Assembly (NCBI GenBank): GCA_030684395.1
Contig: JAUXTT010000008.1
Coordinates: 186,001-250,000, forward strand
Reading direction: 5' to 3'
DNA from: Bacteroidota bacterium
GTDB taxonomy: Bacteria > Bacteroidota > Bacteroidia > B-17B0 > Aurantibacillaceae
Length of the DNA stretch: 64,000 nucleotides
In this document: positions 1 to 8,739 of the stretch, piece by piece
Position numbering within the stretch: position 1 is the first letter of the stretch
Layout: every line of letters begins with the position of its first letter
Program-made: the position numbers and the translations under genes
The notes under the pieces: model-generated
What the model saw: only the letters and a program-made list of their open reading frames with translations
Told to the model about the DNA's origin: nothing
The model's database searches: none

Positions 1-324
1 GGTCAAATCAGCAATGACTTTAACTTAGTACTAAGCAAAAAGAAATCTGAATCTTTAAATTCTGCACTTGAGATTTCCGAAAACGTTTCCATTTTTGCAA
101 CCTCCGATAATATAAACATTAAGGGAAATTTAGATGAAACTCAAGAGGTGAAAATAGAAGTATTAAATATCATGGGTCAATTGATATTGGAAAAAACTGA
201 GATGCTAACAACAAACAGCACAATTTTATTATCAACTTCTGAATTAAGTTCTGAAGTATATGTTGTAAAAGTTACCACAAAAGATAACAAACAATTTACC
301 AACAAGATAATTGTAACCAAGTAA
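1..324 (+). CDS. T9SS cargo protein, C-terminal part (5' truncated)
   Basis: The reading frame is open from the first base and stops with TAA at 322-324, so only the last 107 residues are in the window. They end in a type-A T9SS sorting domain: a beta-rich stretch with 'EVKIEVLNIMGQLIL', then 'ELSSEVYVVKV' and a Lys-rich tail ending 'NKIIVTK'. Proteins with this domain cross the outer membrane through the type IX system and are released or anchored at the surface. The body of the protein, and so its function, lies upstream. A strong hairpin terminator follows 26 bases after the stop. The call of a T9SS C-terminus is firm; nothing can be said about activity. Confidence 0.85.
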   Translation, partial: GQISNDFNLVLSKKKSESLNSALEISENVSIFATSDNINIKGNLDETQEVKIEVLNIMGQLILEKTEMLTTNSTILLSTSELSSEVYVVKVTTKDNKQFTNKIIVTK

Positions 325-346
325 TAATTGGTCTTAAAGATAATAA

Positions 347-378
347 CAAAAAAGAGCCGGTTTTACCGGCTCTTTTTT
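347..378. terminator. Bidirectional rho-independent terminator
   Basis: An 11-bp perfect stem (AAAGAGCCGGT at 351-361, ACCGGCTCTTT at 365-375) with a 3-nt loop is flanked by an A-run on the left and a T-run on the right. It lies between two convergent genes and can end transcription from both sides. Confidence 0.9.
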
Positions 379-434
379 GTTGCATTCATTTCGTATAATG
401 GGTTTGTTATTCTCTACAAAATCATAAACTCCCG

Positions 435-830
435 TTATTTTTTCAGAACAACACCTTTAAATCGTATTCTTTCCGGACTATTTTTGGCATTGGAAATTAC
501 TTCTACTACCCTATCCTGCCTATCGTAAACGGTTTTTGTATCGAATGTAACGGTTAGGCTGCCTTTTTGTTGGGGCAATACAGGTGATTTAGGAAAGCCT
601 ACTGATGTGCAGGTGCATTCTACTTTATAATCAGTAATAATAAGTGGTTGGTTTCCTGTGTTTGTAAATTCAAAGGTTATTTCTACCAATTTACCTTGCT
701 TTACAAAACCGAAGTTCTTTTTAGCATCAAGAAACTTTATTACGGCCTGCGCTTTAGAAATCGTTGATAAAGAAAAAAGGAGAATTGCCCATGATAAGGC
801 AATTCTCCTTTTTGTAAATGATTGAGTCAT
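435..830 (-). CDS. Secreted DUF1573-domain protein
   Basis: 131 residues: an N-terminal signal peptide (about 1-29, ending near 'SKAQA') followed by one DUF1573 domain, an immunoglobulin-like fold. Visible hallmarks are 'FGFVKQG', 'FEFTNTGNQPLIITDYKVECTCT' in parts, and 'LTVTFDT'. The family is very common in Bacteroidota envelopes; no enzymatic activity is established for it. The gene starts 1 base from the stop of the upstream PorE-like gene (832-2484) on the same strand, so the two are probably co-transcribed. That neighbour suggests an envelope role, which is inference. Confidence 0.85.
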   Translation of the reverse strand: MTQSFTKRRIALSWAILLFSLSTISKAQAVIKFLDAKKNFGFVKQGKLVEITFEFTNTGNQPLIITDYKVECTCTSVGFPKSPVLPQQKGSLTVTFDTKTVYDRQDRVVEVISNAKNSPERIRFKGVVLKK

Positions 831-831
831 T

Positions 832-2484
832 TTATTTTTTATTCAATAGGAATTGTTTCTCCAAAGAAGCTGTTTCTCCATTGTTTCCCATAGGTAGATT
901 TATTGTTTCATTTGTATCAATAAATCCTTTTTTAGAGATCTTTATTTTATAGGTTGTTCCGCCTTTAACAGAAAAGAAATACTCGCCCATTTCGTTTGTA
1001 ACTGTGGACGTCACTTTATCACCACTTTCTGTGGTAAGTTCTACCTCTGCTCCGTCTAATCCTTTTCCTTCGAAACCATCACGAATCATTCCTTTTAGTA
1101 TGCTTAGTTCATTACCTGTCATCTTTTTGAAATCTTTCTGAAGAACTGCATAATCCATCAAATCTACTTTATAAATATCTGTTTCTCCCAAACCACCTTC
1201 TCTGTTACTCGCAAAATAAGCAACTTTAGCATCGGCAGATATGGTAAATGTTTTGTCATCTCTGAAAGTATTAATTGGATACCCCAGATTTACAGGTTTA
1301 CTCCAGGTTCCATTCTCCAAAATAGTCCTGAATATATCCTGCCCACCCATTGAATTAGGTCCATTTGAGCAGAAAAATAAAGTCTTTCCATCAGGAGATA
1401 AAAACATTCCGCCTTCATCAAAAGAAGTATTTATTTCTGCACCCATGTTTACAGGTTTGTTCCATTCTGTTTTAGTTTTTCTGGTAACCATCCATATATC
1501 AGAGTGACCTAAGCCACCTTTTCGTTCACTGGTAAAAAATATTGTTTTCCCATCGGGTGAAACACATGCCCCACCTTCCCAATAACTTGAGTTAATTGGT
1601 TTCCCAAGCGATTCTGGAGTTTTCCACTTATTATTATTAACCTTAGAAACAAATATATCACCACCTCTTGATTCCGGATCGTTAATGTTATTTCTGTAAA
1701 TAAAGATCTGTTTACCATCAGCGCTCATACCTGTACAAGCATCGTGCGCCCCATCCACATTTACTTGCCCCGGAACCGGCTCTGCCGCATTCCATTTTGC
1801 CCCGGCACTATCCCAGGAAGAAATATAAATATCTTCAAAGTACTTTCCATCTCCTTCAATGTCCATTGGTGCATCAGTAGTTTCAGGCCTGCGGGAACTG
1901 AATACCAGTTTTTTTCCATCAGCACTTATACTTGGGGCTTTATCATCAAACTGAGAATTGATAAGATTACCAGCATTGTCAATTTTGACATTTACAGGGC
2001 TTTCCATTAATTTTTTCGCATTGTTGCAATGACTGATGTACACCTCTGCGTCAACCTCATTCATGTTTTTTTCGGATGCTTTTGATTTATATGCATTAAA
2101 TTCTGCCAATGCTTCATCTATTTTTCCATCTTTTAAATAAATACTTCCCAATAAAAAGAAAGTTTCATTCTTAACGTTTGGTGACTCTTTACCCTTTTTG
2201 AGGTAATCCAGCGCTTCATTGTTTTCTCCTAAGCGATAGTGGCATTCCGCTGCGTAATACAATGTAGGGCCATCTGTAGCGTTAGTAGTTAAGATCTCTT
2301 TAAAGATTGCTAAAGCTTCTTTATATTTCTGACCAAACAGTTTTTGTTTTCCTCTTTCCAGTTTGGCTTTATCCAAAGCTCCAAGATCAAGCTTTGAGTT
2401 GGAAGTGTATAATGTATGGTTTGCTTTTACAGCGTTAACTGAAATCATTAACAAACTGCCGGATAGAAGTATAGATTTTATCAT
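832..2484 (-). CDS. PorE-like TPR / PD40 propeller protein without OmpA domain
   Basis: 550 residues. Signal peptide about 1-21; tetratricopeptide-like helices about 35-160 (for example 'GQKYKEALAIFKEIL', 'KIDEALAEFN'); PD40/WD40-like beta-propeller blades about 178-445, recognisable by repeated 'ISADGKKLVFSS', 'VSPDGKTIFFTS', 'LSPDGKTLFFCS'; and a carboxypeptidase-regulatory-like beta-sandwich about 458-545 ('GLDGAEVELTTESGDKVTSTV'). The order TPR, PD40, regulatory domain is that of PorE, a periplasmic T9SS component that binds peptidoglycan through a C-terminal OmpA domain. Here the protein ends before any OmpA domain. It is therefore either a PorE paralogue without wall anchoring or a different envelope protein of the same architecture. 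Architecture firm; T9SS role inferred. Confidence 0.75.
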   Translation of the reverse strand: MIKSILLSGSLLMISVNAVKANHTLYTSNSKLDLGALDKAKLERGKQKLFGQKYKEALAIFKEILTTNATDGPTLYYAAECHYRLGENNEALDYLKKGKESPNVKNETFFLLGSIYLKDGKIDEALAEFNAYKSKASEKNMNEVDAEVYISHCNNAKKLMESPVNVKIDNAGNLINSQFDDKAPSISADGKKLVFSSRRPETTDAPMDIEGDGKYFEDIYISSWDSAGAKWNAAEPVPGQVNVDGAHDACTGMSADGKQIFIYRNNINDPESRGGDIFVSKVNNNKWKTPESLGKPINSSYWEGGACVSPDGKTIFFTSERKGGLGHSDIWMVTRKTKTEWNKPVNMGAEINTSFDEGGMFLSPDGKTLFFCSNGPNSMGGQDIFRTILENGTWSKPVNLGYPINTFRDDKTFTISADAKVAYFASNREGGLGETDIYKVDLMDYAVLQKDFKKMTGNELSILKGMIRDGFEGKGLDGAEVELTTESGDKVTSTVTNEMGEYFFSVKGGTTYKIKISKKGFIDTNETINLPMGNNGETASLEKQFLLNKK

Positions 2485-2603
2485 AATAAGTACTATAATT
2501 GGATTTTTAAAAGTAGCAATAATTTTAAAACTTCAAAAAATTATTTGCGGTGTTCGGCTTTCCTTGTAAAAAGATACTTTAAAACGATTTAATTCGCTTT
2601 AAT

Positions 2604-3353
2604 CTATGAAACATACGCCAAGAACTTTTTTATTGCCTCCCGTTTTGGCTGATCCAAAGAATGTGAGATCTTTTCGGAGAGGTAATCAAAGGCATCAAAT
2701 CCTTTTATATTGTTCGAATAATTGCTTAATGCTTCTTTGGTATGATTAATTCCAAAAGCAAGTGCCGAATTAAATTCCTTAAGGAAAACTTCATCTTTTA
2801 TTAGGGTAGAACTTGTCCAGGTTGCAAAGGCAAAAGGAAGTCCTGTAAGCTTTTTCCATTCAGTTGCCAGGTCGTATTCAAAAGAAAAAGTGTTATTAAT
2901 GGCGAAAGTTCTATCTCCAATAATAACGGCTGCTGTACTGCCGTCTATTTTACTCTCAAAGCCTTCCATAGCTGGTAAAAAAACCGGGGTTATTTTCCAC
3001 AGCTCTTTTGCTAAGATCTGAACTAAAGTAACTGATGTACGCGATTGGTAGTCAAGCAAGATCTCTTTTATCTCATTTAATGGAACAGAGCTAAACAATT
3101 TAACCGAATCTACCACTCCGTTACTCCCAATGCAAAAGTCCGTCAGAATATGGTATTCAGGCATTTTTGAAAGGATAGCTACGGGCACTAAACCAATATC
3201 AACCTGATTGGTAAGAAGTTTTTCGGCACATACGGCCGGAATATCATACGAAATATCTATGTGTTTGTCTATTCCCGATTCCTTTAAACCATATACAAAA
3301 GGGAGTGTATTTAAATAATTTACGATCGAAATTTTATATCGTTTTTGGAACAT
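2604..3353 (-). CDS. mqnA: Chorismate dehydratase MqnA (futalosine pathway)
   Basis: 249 residues of the MqnA/MqnD solute-binding-like fold. It begins with 'KISIVNYLNTLPFVYGL', typical of MqnA, and continues with 'NQVDIGLVPVAIL' and 'LPFAFATWTSS'. MqnA removes water from chorismate to give 3-enolpyruvyl-benzoate, the first step of menaquinone synthesis by the futalosine route, so the organism probably makes menaquinone this way. Length is normal. The start lies 20 bases inside the 3' end of the EI24-family gene, so the two are translationally close in one operon (4839 down to 2604). No other mqn gene is in the window. Confidence 0.88.
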   Translation of the reverse strand: MFQKRYKISIVNYLNTLPFVYGLKESGIDKHIDISYDIPAVCAEKLLTNQVDIGLVPVAILSKMPEYHILTDFCIGSNGVVDSVKLFSSVPLNEIKEILLDYQSRTSVTLVQILAKELWKITPVFLPAMEGFESKIDGSTAAVIIGDRTFAINNTFSFEYDLATEWKKLTGLPFAFATWTSSTLIKDEVFLKEFNSALAFGINHTKEALSNYSNNIKGFDAFDYLSEKISHSLDQPKREAIKKFLAYVS

Positions 3354-4158
3354 CCTTTTCTTTTTTCTGAATTTCTATAAAAGCAATAGTAGATCCTGTT
3401 ACTGCCATTACCGGTCCTATCATCATTCCTATAGCATCCCCTATAATAAATGGAAGTGCCATAAAAAATGCATAGCAGAGTCCAATACCACAAGCTACTC
3501 CCTTATTTTTTCTGACAAACCGAACACTTTGAATTACCCCCATTTTGTTACGTTCGCAAGAGTAATCCATCATCGAAAAACCAATAAAATACCAGCCAAA
3601 TAATAACAAAACAGGTGTAACAATAATACTTAATGGAGGGAAAATAATGCAAAGAACAAAGCCTACTGTAATAAAAAAATACTCAATAAACATATTCCTT
3701 ATGTTTATTAAAACGCCTCTTAAAACATCTTTCATTAGTTGGGCAAAATTAAATGGATACTTTTTTCCTGTAAGGTGTTCTTCTACTGATTCCGACAATA
3801 AAGACATGATCGGTGATATCAGAATCAGTGTCACGTATTTCAGTAATGTTCCTGAAATCATCCAAAAGGCAATTTTTATTACCCAGGAAACAAGGAAACC
3901 AAGATATCCATTTACAAATGATTTTAACCAGGAAAGCCAGTGTCCTTCATCAGGAATTGAAGTGAGCATCATTTGTTCTCCTATCCATGCTTTTATGGAC
4001 TCAGCCATTTCCCCGACAAAGTAAAGGGTAACAACTATCATCAATATCCAAAGCAATAATGAATAAAACATGTATTGCCATAATTTAGTGCCGAAAATTA
4101 TTTTGAACGCTCTAAAAAAAGAGACAAAGCCTTTTCCAAATCCAACGAAGAAATTCAT
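3334..4158 (-). CDS. EI24-domain integral membrane protein
   Basis: 274 residues with about five or six hydrophobic segments (near 30-50, 95-120, 140-165, 190-215, 235-255). The sequence opens 'GFGKGFVSFFRAFKIIF' and contains 'LISPIMSLLSESVEEHLTG' and 'FIGFSMMDYSCERNKMG', patterns of the EI24/CysZ-like family (formerly DUF540). CysZ proteins carry sulfate in proteobacteria; for the Bacteroidota branch the substrate is not established. It overlaps mqnA by 20 bases and follows the 4165-4839 gene after 6 bases, so the three are one operon. Confidence 0.78.
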   Translation of the reverse strand: MNFFVGFGKGFVSFFRAFKIIFGTKLWQYMFYSLLLWILMIVVTLYFVGEMAESIKAWIGEQMMLTSIPDEGHWLSWLKSFVNGYLGFLVSWVIKIAFWMISGTLLKYVTLILISPIMSLLSESVEEHLTGKKYPFNFAQLMKDVLRGVLINIRNMFIEYFFITVGFVLCIIFPPLSIIVTPVLLLFGWYFIGFSMMDYSCERNKMGVIQSVRFVRKNKGVACGIGLCYAFFMALPFIIGDAIGMMIGPVMAVTGSTIAFIEIQKKEKDVPKTI

Positions 4159-4164
4159 TGTACC

Positions 4165-4839
4165 TTAAAGTTTTAGTTTTTGCAAAACCGAAGCCTCGTA
4201 AACCTTTTCCATAGGTTTAAAATCGGTAGAATAGTTGAGTTTATATACTTCGGAATTGTTCTTTAAATAATACTCATCTTCCAATTTCACCATTGACAGA
4301 TCTGCATTCTCTTTTAAACCATATATCAATACCCTGTTTCTGGTCATTTTATATCCTTTACTATTCAATGGGGTTTTCCAAAATTCAACCATAAAGAAGT
4401 CATTTTTCTTGTTTTGGGAAATCCCGCTCATCACCGTTAAAACAGAATCGGAAATACTCTTATAGTCAGACCCCGCTTCTATATCTTTTACATTTATGTT
4501 TTTCACACCTATAAGTTCTTCTTTTAAAACATTAATATTTTCATCTGCAGATTCAGTGTAGGTGTAAGTGGTTTTAGAACTTGCCCCTACTTCGTTGGTA
4601 GGTTCAGTATTATCTGTTGCAGTTGATTTTTTTGAAGAGACTTGATTCTTCCGATCGGTTTTATCTTTATTTTCATTAAGTACTAACTCTTCTGTTACCG
4701 AAGCTTTATTTTCTTTTTCAAACAAGGTTGCTTTCGAAAAAAAATCGTCGAACTTGAAAATAAAAAACAAACACCCAACCAATAAACCGATTGATAAGCC
4801 GAAAACAAAAAGTTGAATTTTTTTACCAAACCTGTTCAT
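4165..4839 (-). CDS. Single-pass membrane-anchored protein, unknown function
   Basis: 224 residues. One transmembrane segment near the N-terminus (about 10-30, 'LFVFGLSIGLLVGCLFFIF') after a short basic cytoplasmic tip, then a Lys/Ser/Thr-rich linker (about 40-95) and a compact C-terminal domain (about 100-224) with 'DSVLTVMSGISQNKKNDFFMVEFWKTPLNSKGY' in parts and 'LIYGLKENADLSMVKLEDEYYLKNNSEVYKL'. I do not recognise the domain. It is the first gene of the operon with EI24 and mqnA; a possible -7 box (TATCTTTG read on the minus strand, 4864-4871) lies upstream. Confidence 0.7.
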   Translation of the reverse strand: MNRFGKKIQLFVFGLSIGLLVGCLFFIFKFDDFFSKATLFEKENKASVTEELVLNENKDKTDRKNQVSSKKSTATDNTEPTNEVGASSKTTYTYTESADENINVLKEELIGVKNINVKDIEAGSDYKSISDSVLTVMSGISQNKKNDFFMVEFWKTPLNSKGYKMTRNRVLIYGLKENADLSMVKLEDEYYLKNNSEVYKLNYSTDFKPMEKVYEASVLQKLKL

Positions 4840-4863
4840 TGAATTTTAAAGATTTTTATAATT

Positions 4864-4871
4864 CAAAGATA
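4864..4871 (-). promoter_or_regulatory. Possible -7 box for the 4165-4839/EI24/mqnA operon
   Basis: Read on the minus strand this is TATCTTTG, matching the Bacteroidota -7 consensus TANNTTTG, 25 bases before the start. I see no clear -33 TTTG at the right spacing. Confidence 0.4.
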
Positions 4872-4932
4872 CTCCTTTTTTGCTTCGCTGTTAAGCATTG
4901 TTAAATACATTTTCAACAAGTAACATGTGGAT

Positions 4933-4940
4933 TAAATTTG
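4933..4940 (+). promoter_or_regulatory. Possible -7 box for the Deg protease gene
   Basis: TAAATTTG matches TANNTTTG and lies 44 bases upstream of the ATG at 4985. No convincing -33 element is visible. Confidence 0.4.
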
Positions 4941-4984
4941 CGTTACACAGTATGTTTTTAAACTAAAATTCAAAAACAAAGATT

Positions 4985-6445
4985 ATGAAAAAAATAATAT
5001 CAACTCTGTTTATTGCTGCAATTGGTGGCGCATCTGCAATGCTGGTTCAAAAACAATTTTCATCGGGTAACGAGCATTCACAGTTATTAGAATACAAGGT
5101 AAATACTCCCGTATCTTTTGCAGGAAATTATGGCAGCGCTGCGGCAACCGGAGTAGATTTTACAACAGCTGCCGAACATTCGGTTAATTCGGTTGTTCAT
5201 ATAAAAACCACTATTACTCAAACACAAAACAACCTTGCTTACGATCCGTTTCATCACTATTTTTATGGTCAACCTCAGCAAAGAGTTCAGGAAGCAAGTG
5301 GTTCGGGAGTGATCATCTCAAAAGACGGATACATTGTTACTAACAATCATGTAATAAATGGTGCTGATAAAATTGAAGTCGTTTTAAATGATAAACGTAC
5401 TTATATTGGAGAGTTGATAGGGGCTGATCCACAAACTGATGTTGCATTAATCAAAATAAAGGAAACTGATCTTCCTTTTCTTGCATATGGAAATTCGGAT
5501 AATGTAAAAGTGGGCGAATGGGCTTTGGCAGTTGGAAATCCTTTTAATTTAACCTCAACAGTTACAGCCGGAATTATTTCTGCTAAAGGAAGGAATATCA
5601 ATATTTTTGAAAACAATCCACAGCAGGGTTTATTTCCTATAGAATCTTTTATTCAAACTGACGCGGCGGTTAATCCCGGAAATAGCGGGGGCGCTTTGGT
5701 AAATACAGATGGCGCTTTAATTGGCATTAATACTGCTATTGCTTCTCAAACGGGGTCGTATGCTGGCTATTCATTTGCGATCCCAGTTAATATTGTAAAG
5801 AAAATCATTGCTGACCTAATTGAATTCGGAACCGTACAACGAGCATTTATAGGCGTAAGTATTCGTGATATTGATGCAAAATTTGCAAGCGAAAACAAAC
5901 TGAAAAACATGAATGGTGTTTTTGTAAATGGATTAACTGATGGCGGCGCAGGTGAAGATGCCGGAATGAAAATAGGTGATATCATTACAAAAGTGGAAAC
6001 TGTTACAGTAAAAAATGTTCCTGAACTGCAAGAACAATTAAGTAAGTATCGTCCGGGTGACAAAGTGAATGTTTCGGTTATCAGGGATGAAAAAGAAGTG
6101 AACGTACTGGTGATCTTAAAAAACAAAGACGGTGAACTTGGAATAATCAAAAAAGAAAAGCACTCAGAAGTCTCTGTAGGCTCTTTGGGCGCATCGTTTG
6201 AAAACCTGAGTAAAGATGAAATGAAAAAGCTCGGAATAAATAATGGGGTACGAATTAAAAAACTGGAGAACGGAAAACTTGCATCTGCCGGAATTAAACA
6301 GGGATTTGTGATCACATCTATAGATAAAAAGAAAGTGAATTCTACTGAAGAAATAGATGCAATTCTTAAAGAAAAAACCGGGGGCATTTTAATTGAAGGA
6401 GTTTATCCCAATGGGGTAAAAGCTTTTTATGGATTCGGGCTTTAA
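4985..6445 (+). CDS. Deg/HtrA-family periplasmic serine protease
   Basis: 486 residues, the usual size for Do/DegP-type proteases. N-terminal hydrophobic signal (1-22), trypsin-like domain about 55-270 with the full triad His122 ('VTNNHVI'), Asp152 ('TDVALIKI') and Ser234 ('NPGNSGGAL'), then two PDZ domains (about 280-375 and 390-486). These enzymes act in the periplasm, degrading or refolding misfolded envelope proteins, and the PDZ domains control oligomer state and substrate docking. All key residues are present, so activity is expected. It is a single-gene unit, divergent from the mqnA operon and ahead of rpoD. Whether it is DegP- or DegQ-like cannot be decided from sequence. Confidence 0.93.
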   Translation: MKKIISTLFIAAIGGASAMLVQKQFSSGNEHSQLLEYKVNTPVSFAGNYGSAAATGVDFTTAAEHSVNSVVHIKTTITQTQNNLAYDPFHHYFYGQPQQRVQEASGSGVIISKDGYIVTNNHVINGADKIEVVLNDKRTYIGELIGADPQTDVALIKIKETDLPFLAYGNSDNVKVGEWALAVGNPFNLTSTVTAGIISAKGRNINIFENNPQQGLFPIESFIQTDAAVNPGNSGGALVNTDGALIGINTAIASQTGSYAGYSFAIPVNIVKKIIADLIEFGTVQRAFIGVSIRDIDAKFASENKLKNMNGVFVNGLTDGGAGEDAGMKIGDIITKVETVTVKNVPELQEQLSKYRPGDKVNVSVIRDEKEVNVLVILKNKDGELGIIKKEKHSEVSVGSLGASFENLSKDEMKKLGINNGVRIKKLENGKLASAGIKQGFVITSIDKKKVNSTEEIDAILKEKTGGILIEGVYPNGVKAFYGFGL

Positions 6446-6569
6446 TTTAATAAAACATACTGTTTGGGGCATTTAAGGTTTTTCGCTTTAAACTAAACGA
6501 TGGAAATCGAAAACTTGTCGAAAACCTTGCAATGAATTGTTTAACAATAACTTGTAAAGGATAACTTTA

Positions 6570-6601
6570 TTTTGTCAGAAGATAGAATTGGAGTACCTTT
6601 G
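6570..6601 (+). promoter_or_regulatory. Bacteroidota housekeeping promoter of rpoD
   Basis: A -33 TTTTG (6570-6574) and a -7 TACCTTTG (6594-6601) are separated by 19 bases, a near-perfect match to the phylum consensus TTTG-N19-TANNTTTG. Transcription should start around 6606, giving a leader of about 22 nt. Confidence 0.8.
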
Positions 6602-6611
6602 CACCTAAATT

Positions 6612-6618
6612 AAGGAGG
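6612..6618 (+). promoter_or_regulatory. Strong Shine-Dalgarno sequence of rpoD
   Basis: AAGGAGG lies 10 bases before the ATG at 6629. Such a complete Shine-Dalgarno sequence is exceptional in this phylum, where most genes lack one, and most other genes in this window have none. Confidence 0.8.
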
Positions 6619-6628
6619 ACATACTACC

Positions 6629-7492
6629 ATGAGACAGCTCAAAATTACCAAATCCATCACCAATCGCGAAAGTGCTTCTTTGGATAAGTATCTGCAAGAG
6701 ATAGGTCGTGAAGAACTTATTACTGCTGAAGAAGAGGTACAATTGGCGAAGAAGATCCGTGATGGAGACCAACGTGCGTTGGAAAAACTTACCCGCGCTA
6801 ACCTACGTTTTGTGGTATCAGTTGCAAAGCAATATCAAAACCAGGGTTTAAGCTTACCCGATCTTATTAACGAAGGAAATTTAGGTTTGATTAAAGCGGC
6901 TCGTCGTTTTGATGAGACACGTGGATTTAAATTTATCTCTTACGCTGTATGGTGGATCCGTCAAAGTATATTACAAGCTTTGGCTGAACAATCACGTATT
7001 GTGCGTTTGCCATTAAATCAGGTTGGTTCTTTAAACAAGATCAACAAAGCATATTCTAAACTAGAACAGGAATTTGAGCGTGAACCAACAGCTGAAGAGT
7101 TAGCTGAATTATTGGATCTGCCACAGGATAAAATTACCGACACTATGAAAGTATCAGGTCGTCACGTATCAATGGATGCTCCGTTGGCAAGTGGTGAGGA
7201 AAGTACTTTGATGGATGTGATCGTAAACGGAGATTCTCCAAGAGCCGATGCTGCATTAATAAATGAATCATTATCAAAAGAAATTGATCGTGCGTTATCT
7301 ACACTTACAGAAAGAGAACGTGATGTTGTGAAACTGTTCTTCGGAATAGGTATCAACCACGGATTAACATTAGAAGAAATCGGTGCTAAATTTGACCTTA
7401 CCCGCGAACGTGTTCGTCAGATCAAAGAAAAAGCAGTAAGAAGACTACGCCACAGCTCAAGAAGTAAATTGCTTCAGCAGTATTTAGGCTAA
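6629..7492 (+). CDS. rpoD: Primary sigma factor (RpoD/SigA)
   Basis: 287 residues, the short form typical of the primary sigma factor in Bacteroidota, without the long region 1.1. Region 1.2 ('[16 protein letters not shown]', about 17-32), region 2 with '[16 protein letters not shown]', '[18 protein letters not shown]' and '[13 protein letters not shown]' (about 60-125), region 3, and region 4 with '[19 protein letters not shown]' (about 243-262) are all present. It directs RNA polymerase to TTTG/TANNTTTG promoters such as its own. Regulation: a canonical promoter and an unusually strong Shine-Dalgarno sequence precede it, and its terminator carries the complementary CCTCCTT. Confidence 0.96.
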   Translation: MRQLKITKSITNRESASLDKYLQEIGREELITAEEEVQLAKKIRDGDQRALEKLTRANLRFVVSVAKQYQNQGLSLPDLINEGNLGLIKAARRFDETRGFKFISYAVWWIRQSILQALAEQSRIVRLPLNQVGSLNKINKAYSKLEQEFEREPTAEELAELLDLPQDKITDTMKVSGRHVSMDAPLASGEESTLMDVIVNGDSPRADAALINESLSKEIDRALSTLTERERDVVKLFFGIGINHGLTLEEIGAKFDLTRERVRQIKEKAVRRLRHSSRSKLLQQYLG

Positions 7493-7514
7493 GAATTTTA
7501 TTAAAAACAATTTG

Positions 7515-7544
7515 ATCACCTCCTTTTCGGAGGTGATTTTTTTT
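7515..7544 (+). terminator. rho-independent terminator of rpoD
   Basis: ATCACCTCC (7515-7523) pairs with GGAGGTGAT (7529-7537) around a 5-nt loop and is followed by a T-run through 7544. The left arm resembles the anti-Shine-Dalgarno tail of 16S rRNA. Confidence 0.9.
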
Positions 7545-7552
7545 AACCAATC

Positions 7553-8734
7553 ATGAAAAAAATATTTCTAATTATTTTTTACCTGATACTATATGGTCAG
7601 GTGATTAGTCAGGTTCAAACCGAAAGCGGCTATTACCTGACGCTTACTAAAGATACTGTTAAAGGAGAAATTGTAGTTTACAAAGATTTCAGTGCTATCG
7701 CATTTAAGTCCGACACAACAAGATTGAGAGCTATACAAGTAAATGAATGTGCAGGATTTGGATTATCTAAAACTAATCAAAATTATAGAACTGTTTTTGT
7801 AACATCGCTACGTAAAAGAATAAGTAGAGATAAAAAATCTTATAAAAAACTAACTGAAACTGTATTTGCCGAAAGAATCATAACTGGAACTGTAAATGTT
7901 TACGTATGCCGTGATCCATGGAATGAGATTAATGGATGTGACTACTATCTTGAAAGACCGTCAGCGAATGACTCCATCATACGATTAGAAAAGAATCCAT
8001 TGATCGTAGCTAAGAAGATACTTATGAACGATTCTGCAATTCAGGCTGAGAAGAAGAAAATAGACATTTGTGAAATTCCACAAATCGTAATTAATTATAA
8101 TTCCAAATTTAATAATAATCAGATCGTTCAGTCAAACTTTAATCCTCCAACAGCCAGAAATGGATTTTGTTATGGATACATTGTTACTCCGAAAAATGAT
8201 ACTATTTATGGCCAGATCAAAGATCGTTCTGATGCTGCACATGACGAAAGTGCCGAAGGTGGTTTTATGGGGGATAAGTTCAAAACAATAACTTTTATTG
8301 ATTTTTCAGAAAAACCAACAACATTAAAGATAACCGACTGTATTAGCTACCATAAATCTGGAATCTATGAAGAAGATTATAGAGTTATCCCAGTTGATGT
8401 TGATCTTTTTAAAACAAAACGTTTTGCTAAAGTGGTTGTCGATGGCCCTCTTACATTATACTATCACATACATACGCACAATGTTTCCGGTGGACAAGGT
8501 AAAACTGCATATCGGAGAAACGAGGTGCATTGTGAAGGCTATTTTGTTCAAAAGGAAGGTGAACAAAATCTCATTTCTGTTAGCGAAGGAAGTTTTAAAT
8601 CATCTATCCTGAAATTGATCAGTGACGATCAGGAGCTAAAAAACGACATTACCTTCGATAAACTTGGTTACAAGGATATGAAGATCATTATTTCAAAATA
8701 CAACGAAGTCAAGGCAAAATCCAAAAAAAAATAA
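7553..8734 (+). CDS. Secreted protein with two repeated modules, unknown function
   Basis: 393 residues. A signal peptide (1-20, 'IFLIIFYLILYGQVISQ') is followed by two copies of a module starting with a Gly-Tyr-Thr/Asp-Thr-Gly pattern: 'GYYLTLTKDTVKGEIVVY' near residue 26 and 'GYIVTPKNDTIYGQIKD' near residue 206. Each is followed by an aromatic- and Lys-rich beta-strand region. Proteins with this module are common and uncharacterised in Bacteroidota; I do not know a function. The gene follows the rpoD terminator closely and ends just before a 100-bp direct repeat. Confidence 0.7.
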   Translation: MKKIFLIIFYLILYGQVISQVQTESGYYLTLTKDTVKGEIVVYKDFSAIAFKSDTTRLRAIQVNECAGFGLSKTNQNYRTVFVTSLRKRISRDKKSYKKLTETVFAERIITGTVNVYVCRDPWNEINGCDYYLERPSANDSIIRLEKNPLIVAKKILMNDSAIQAEKKKIDICEIPQIVINYNSKFNNNQIVQSNFNPPTARNGFCYGYIVTPKNDTIYGQIKDRSDAAHDESAEGGFMGDKFKTITFIDFSEKPTTLKITDCISYHKSGIYEEDYRVIPVDVDLFKTKRFAKVVVDGPLTLYYHIHTHNVSGGQGKTAYRRNEVHCEGYFVQKEGEQNLISVSEGSFKSSILKLISDDQELKNDITFDKLGYKDMKIIISKYNEVKAKSKKK

Positions 8735-8739
8735 AAGCC

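Noticed and set aside
328-528. 66-residue open frame covering the first terminator
   Set aside because: It runs through the hairpin terminator and into the end of the DUF1573 gene; no start signal.
5767-6387. 206-residue open frame antisense to the Deg protease gene
   Set aside because: Ser/Phe-rich shadow of the PDZ coding sequence.
7511-7537. Sequence like the 3' end of 16S rRNA (GATCACCTCC)
   Set aside because: No rRNA sequence surrounds it; it is one arm of the rpoD terminator.
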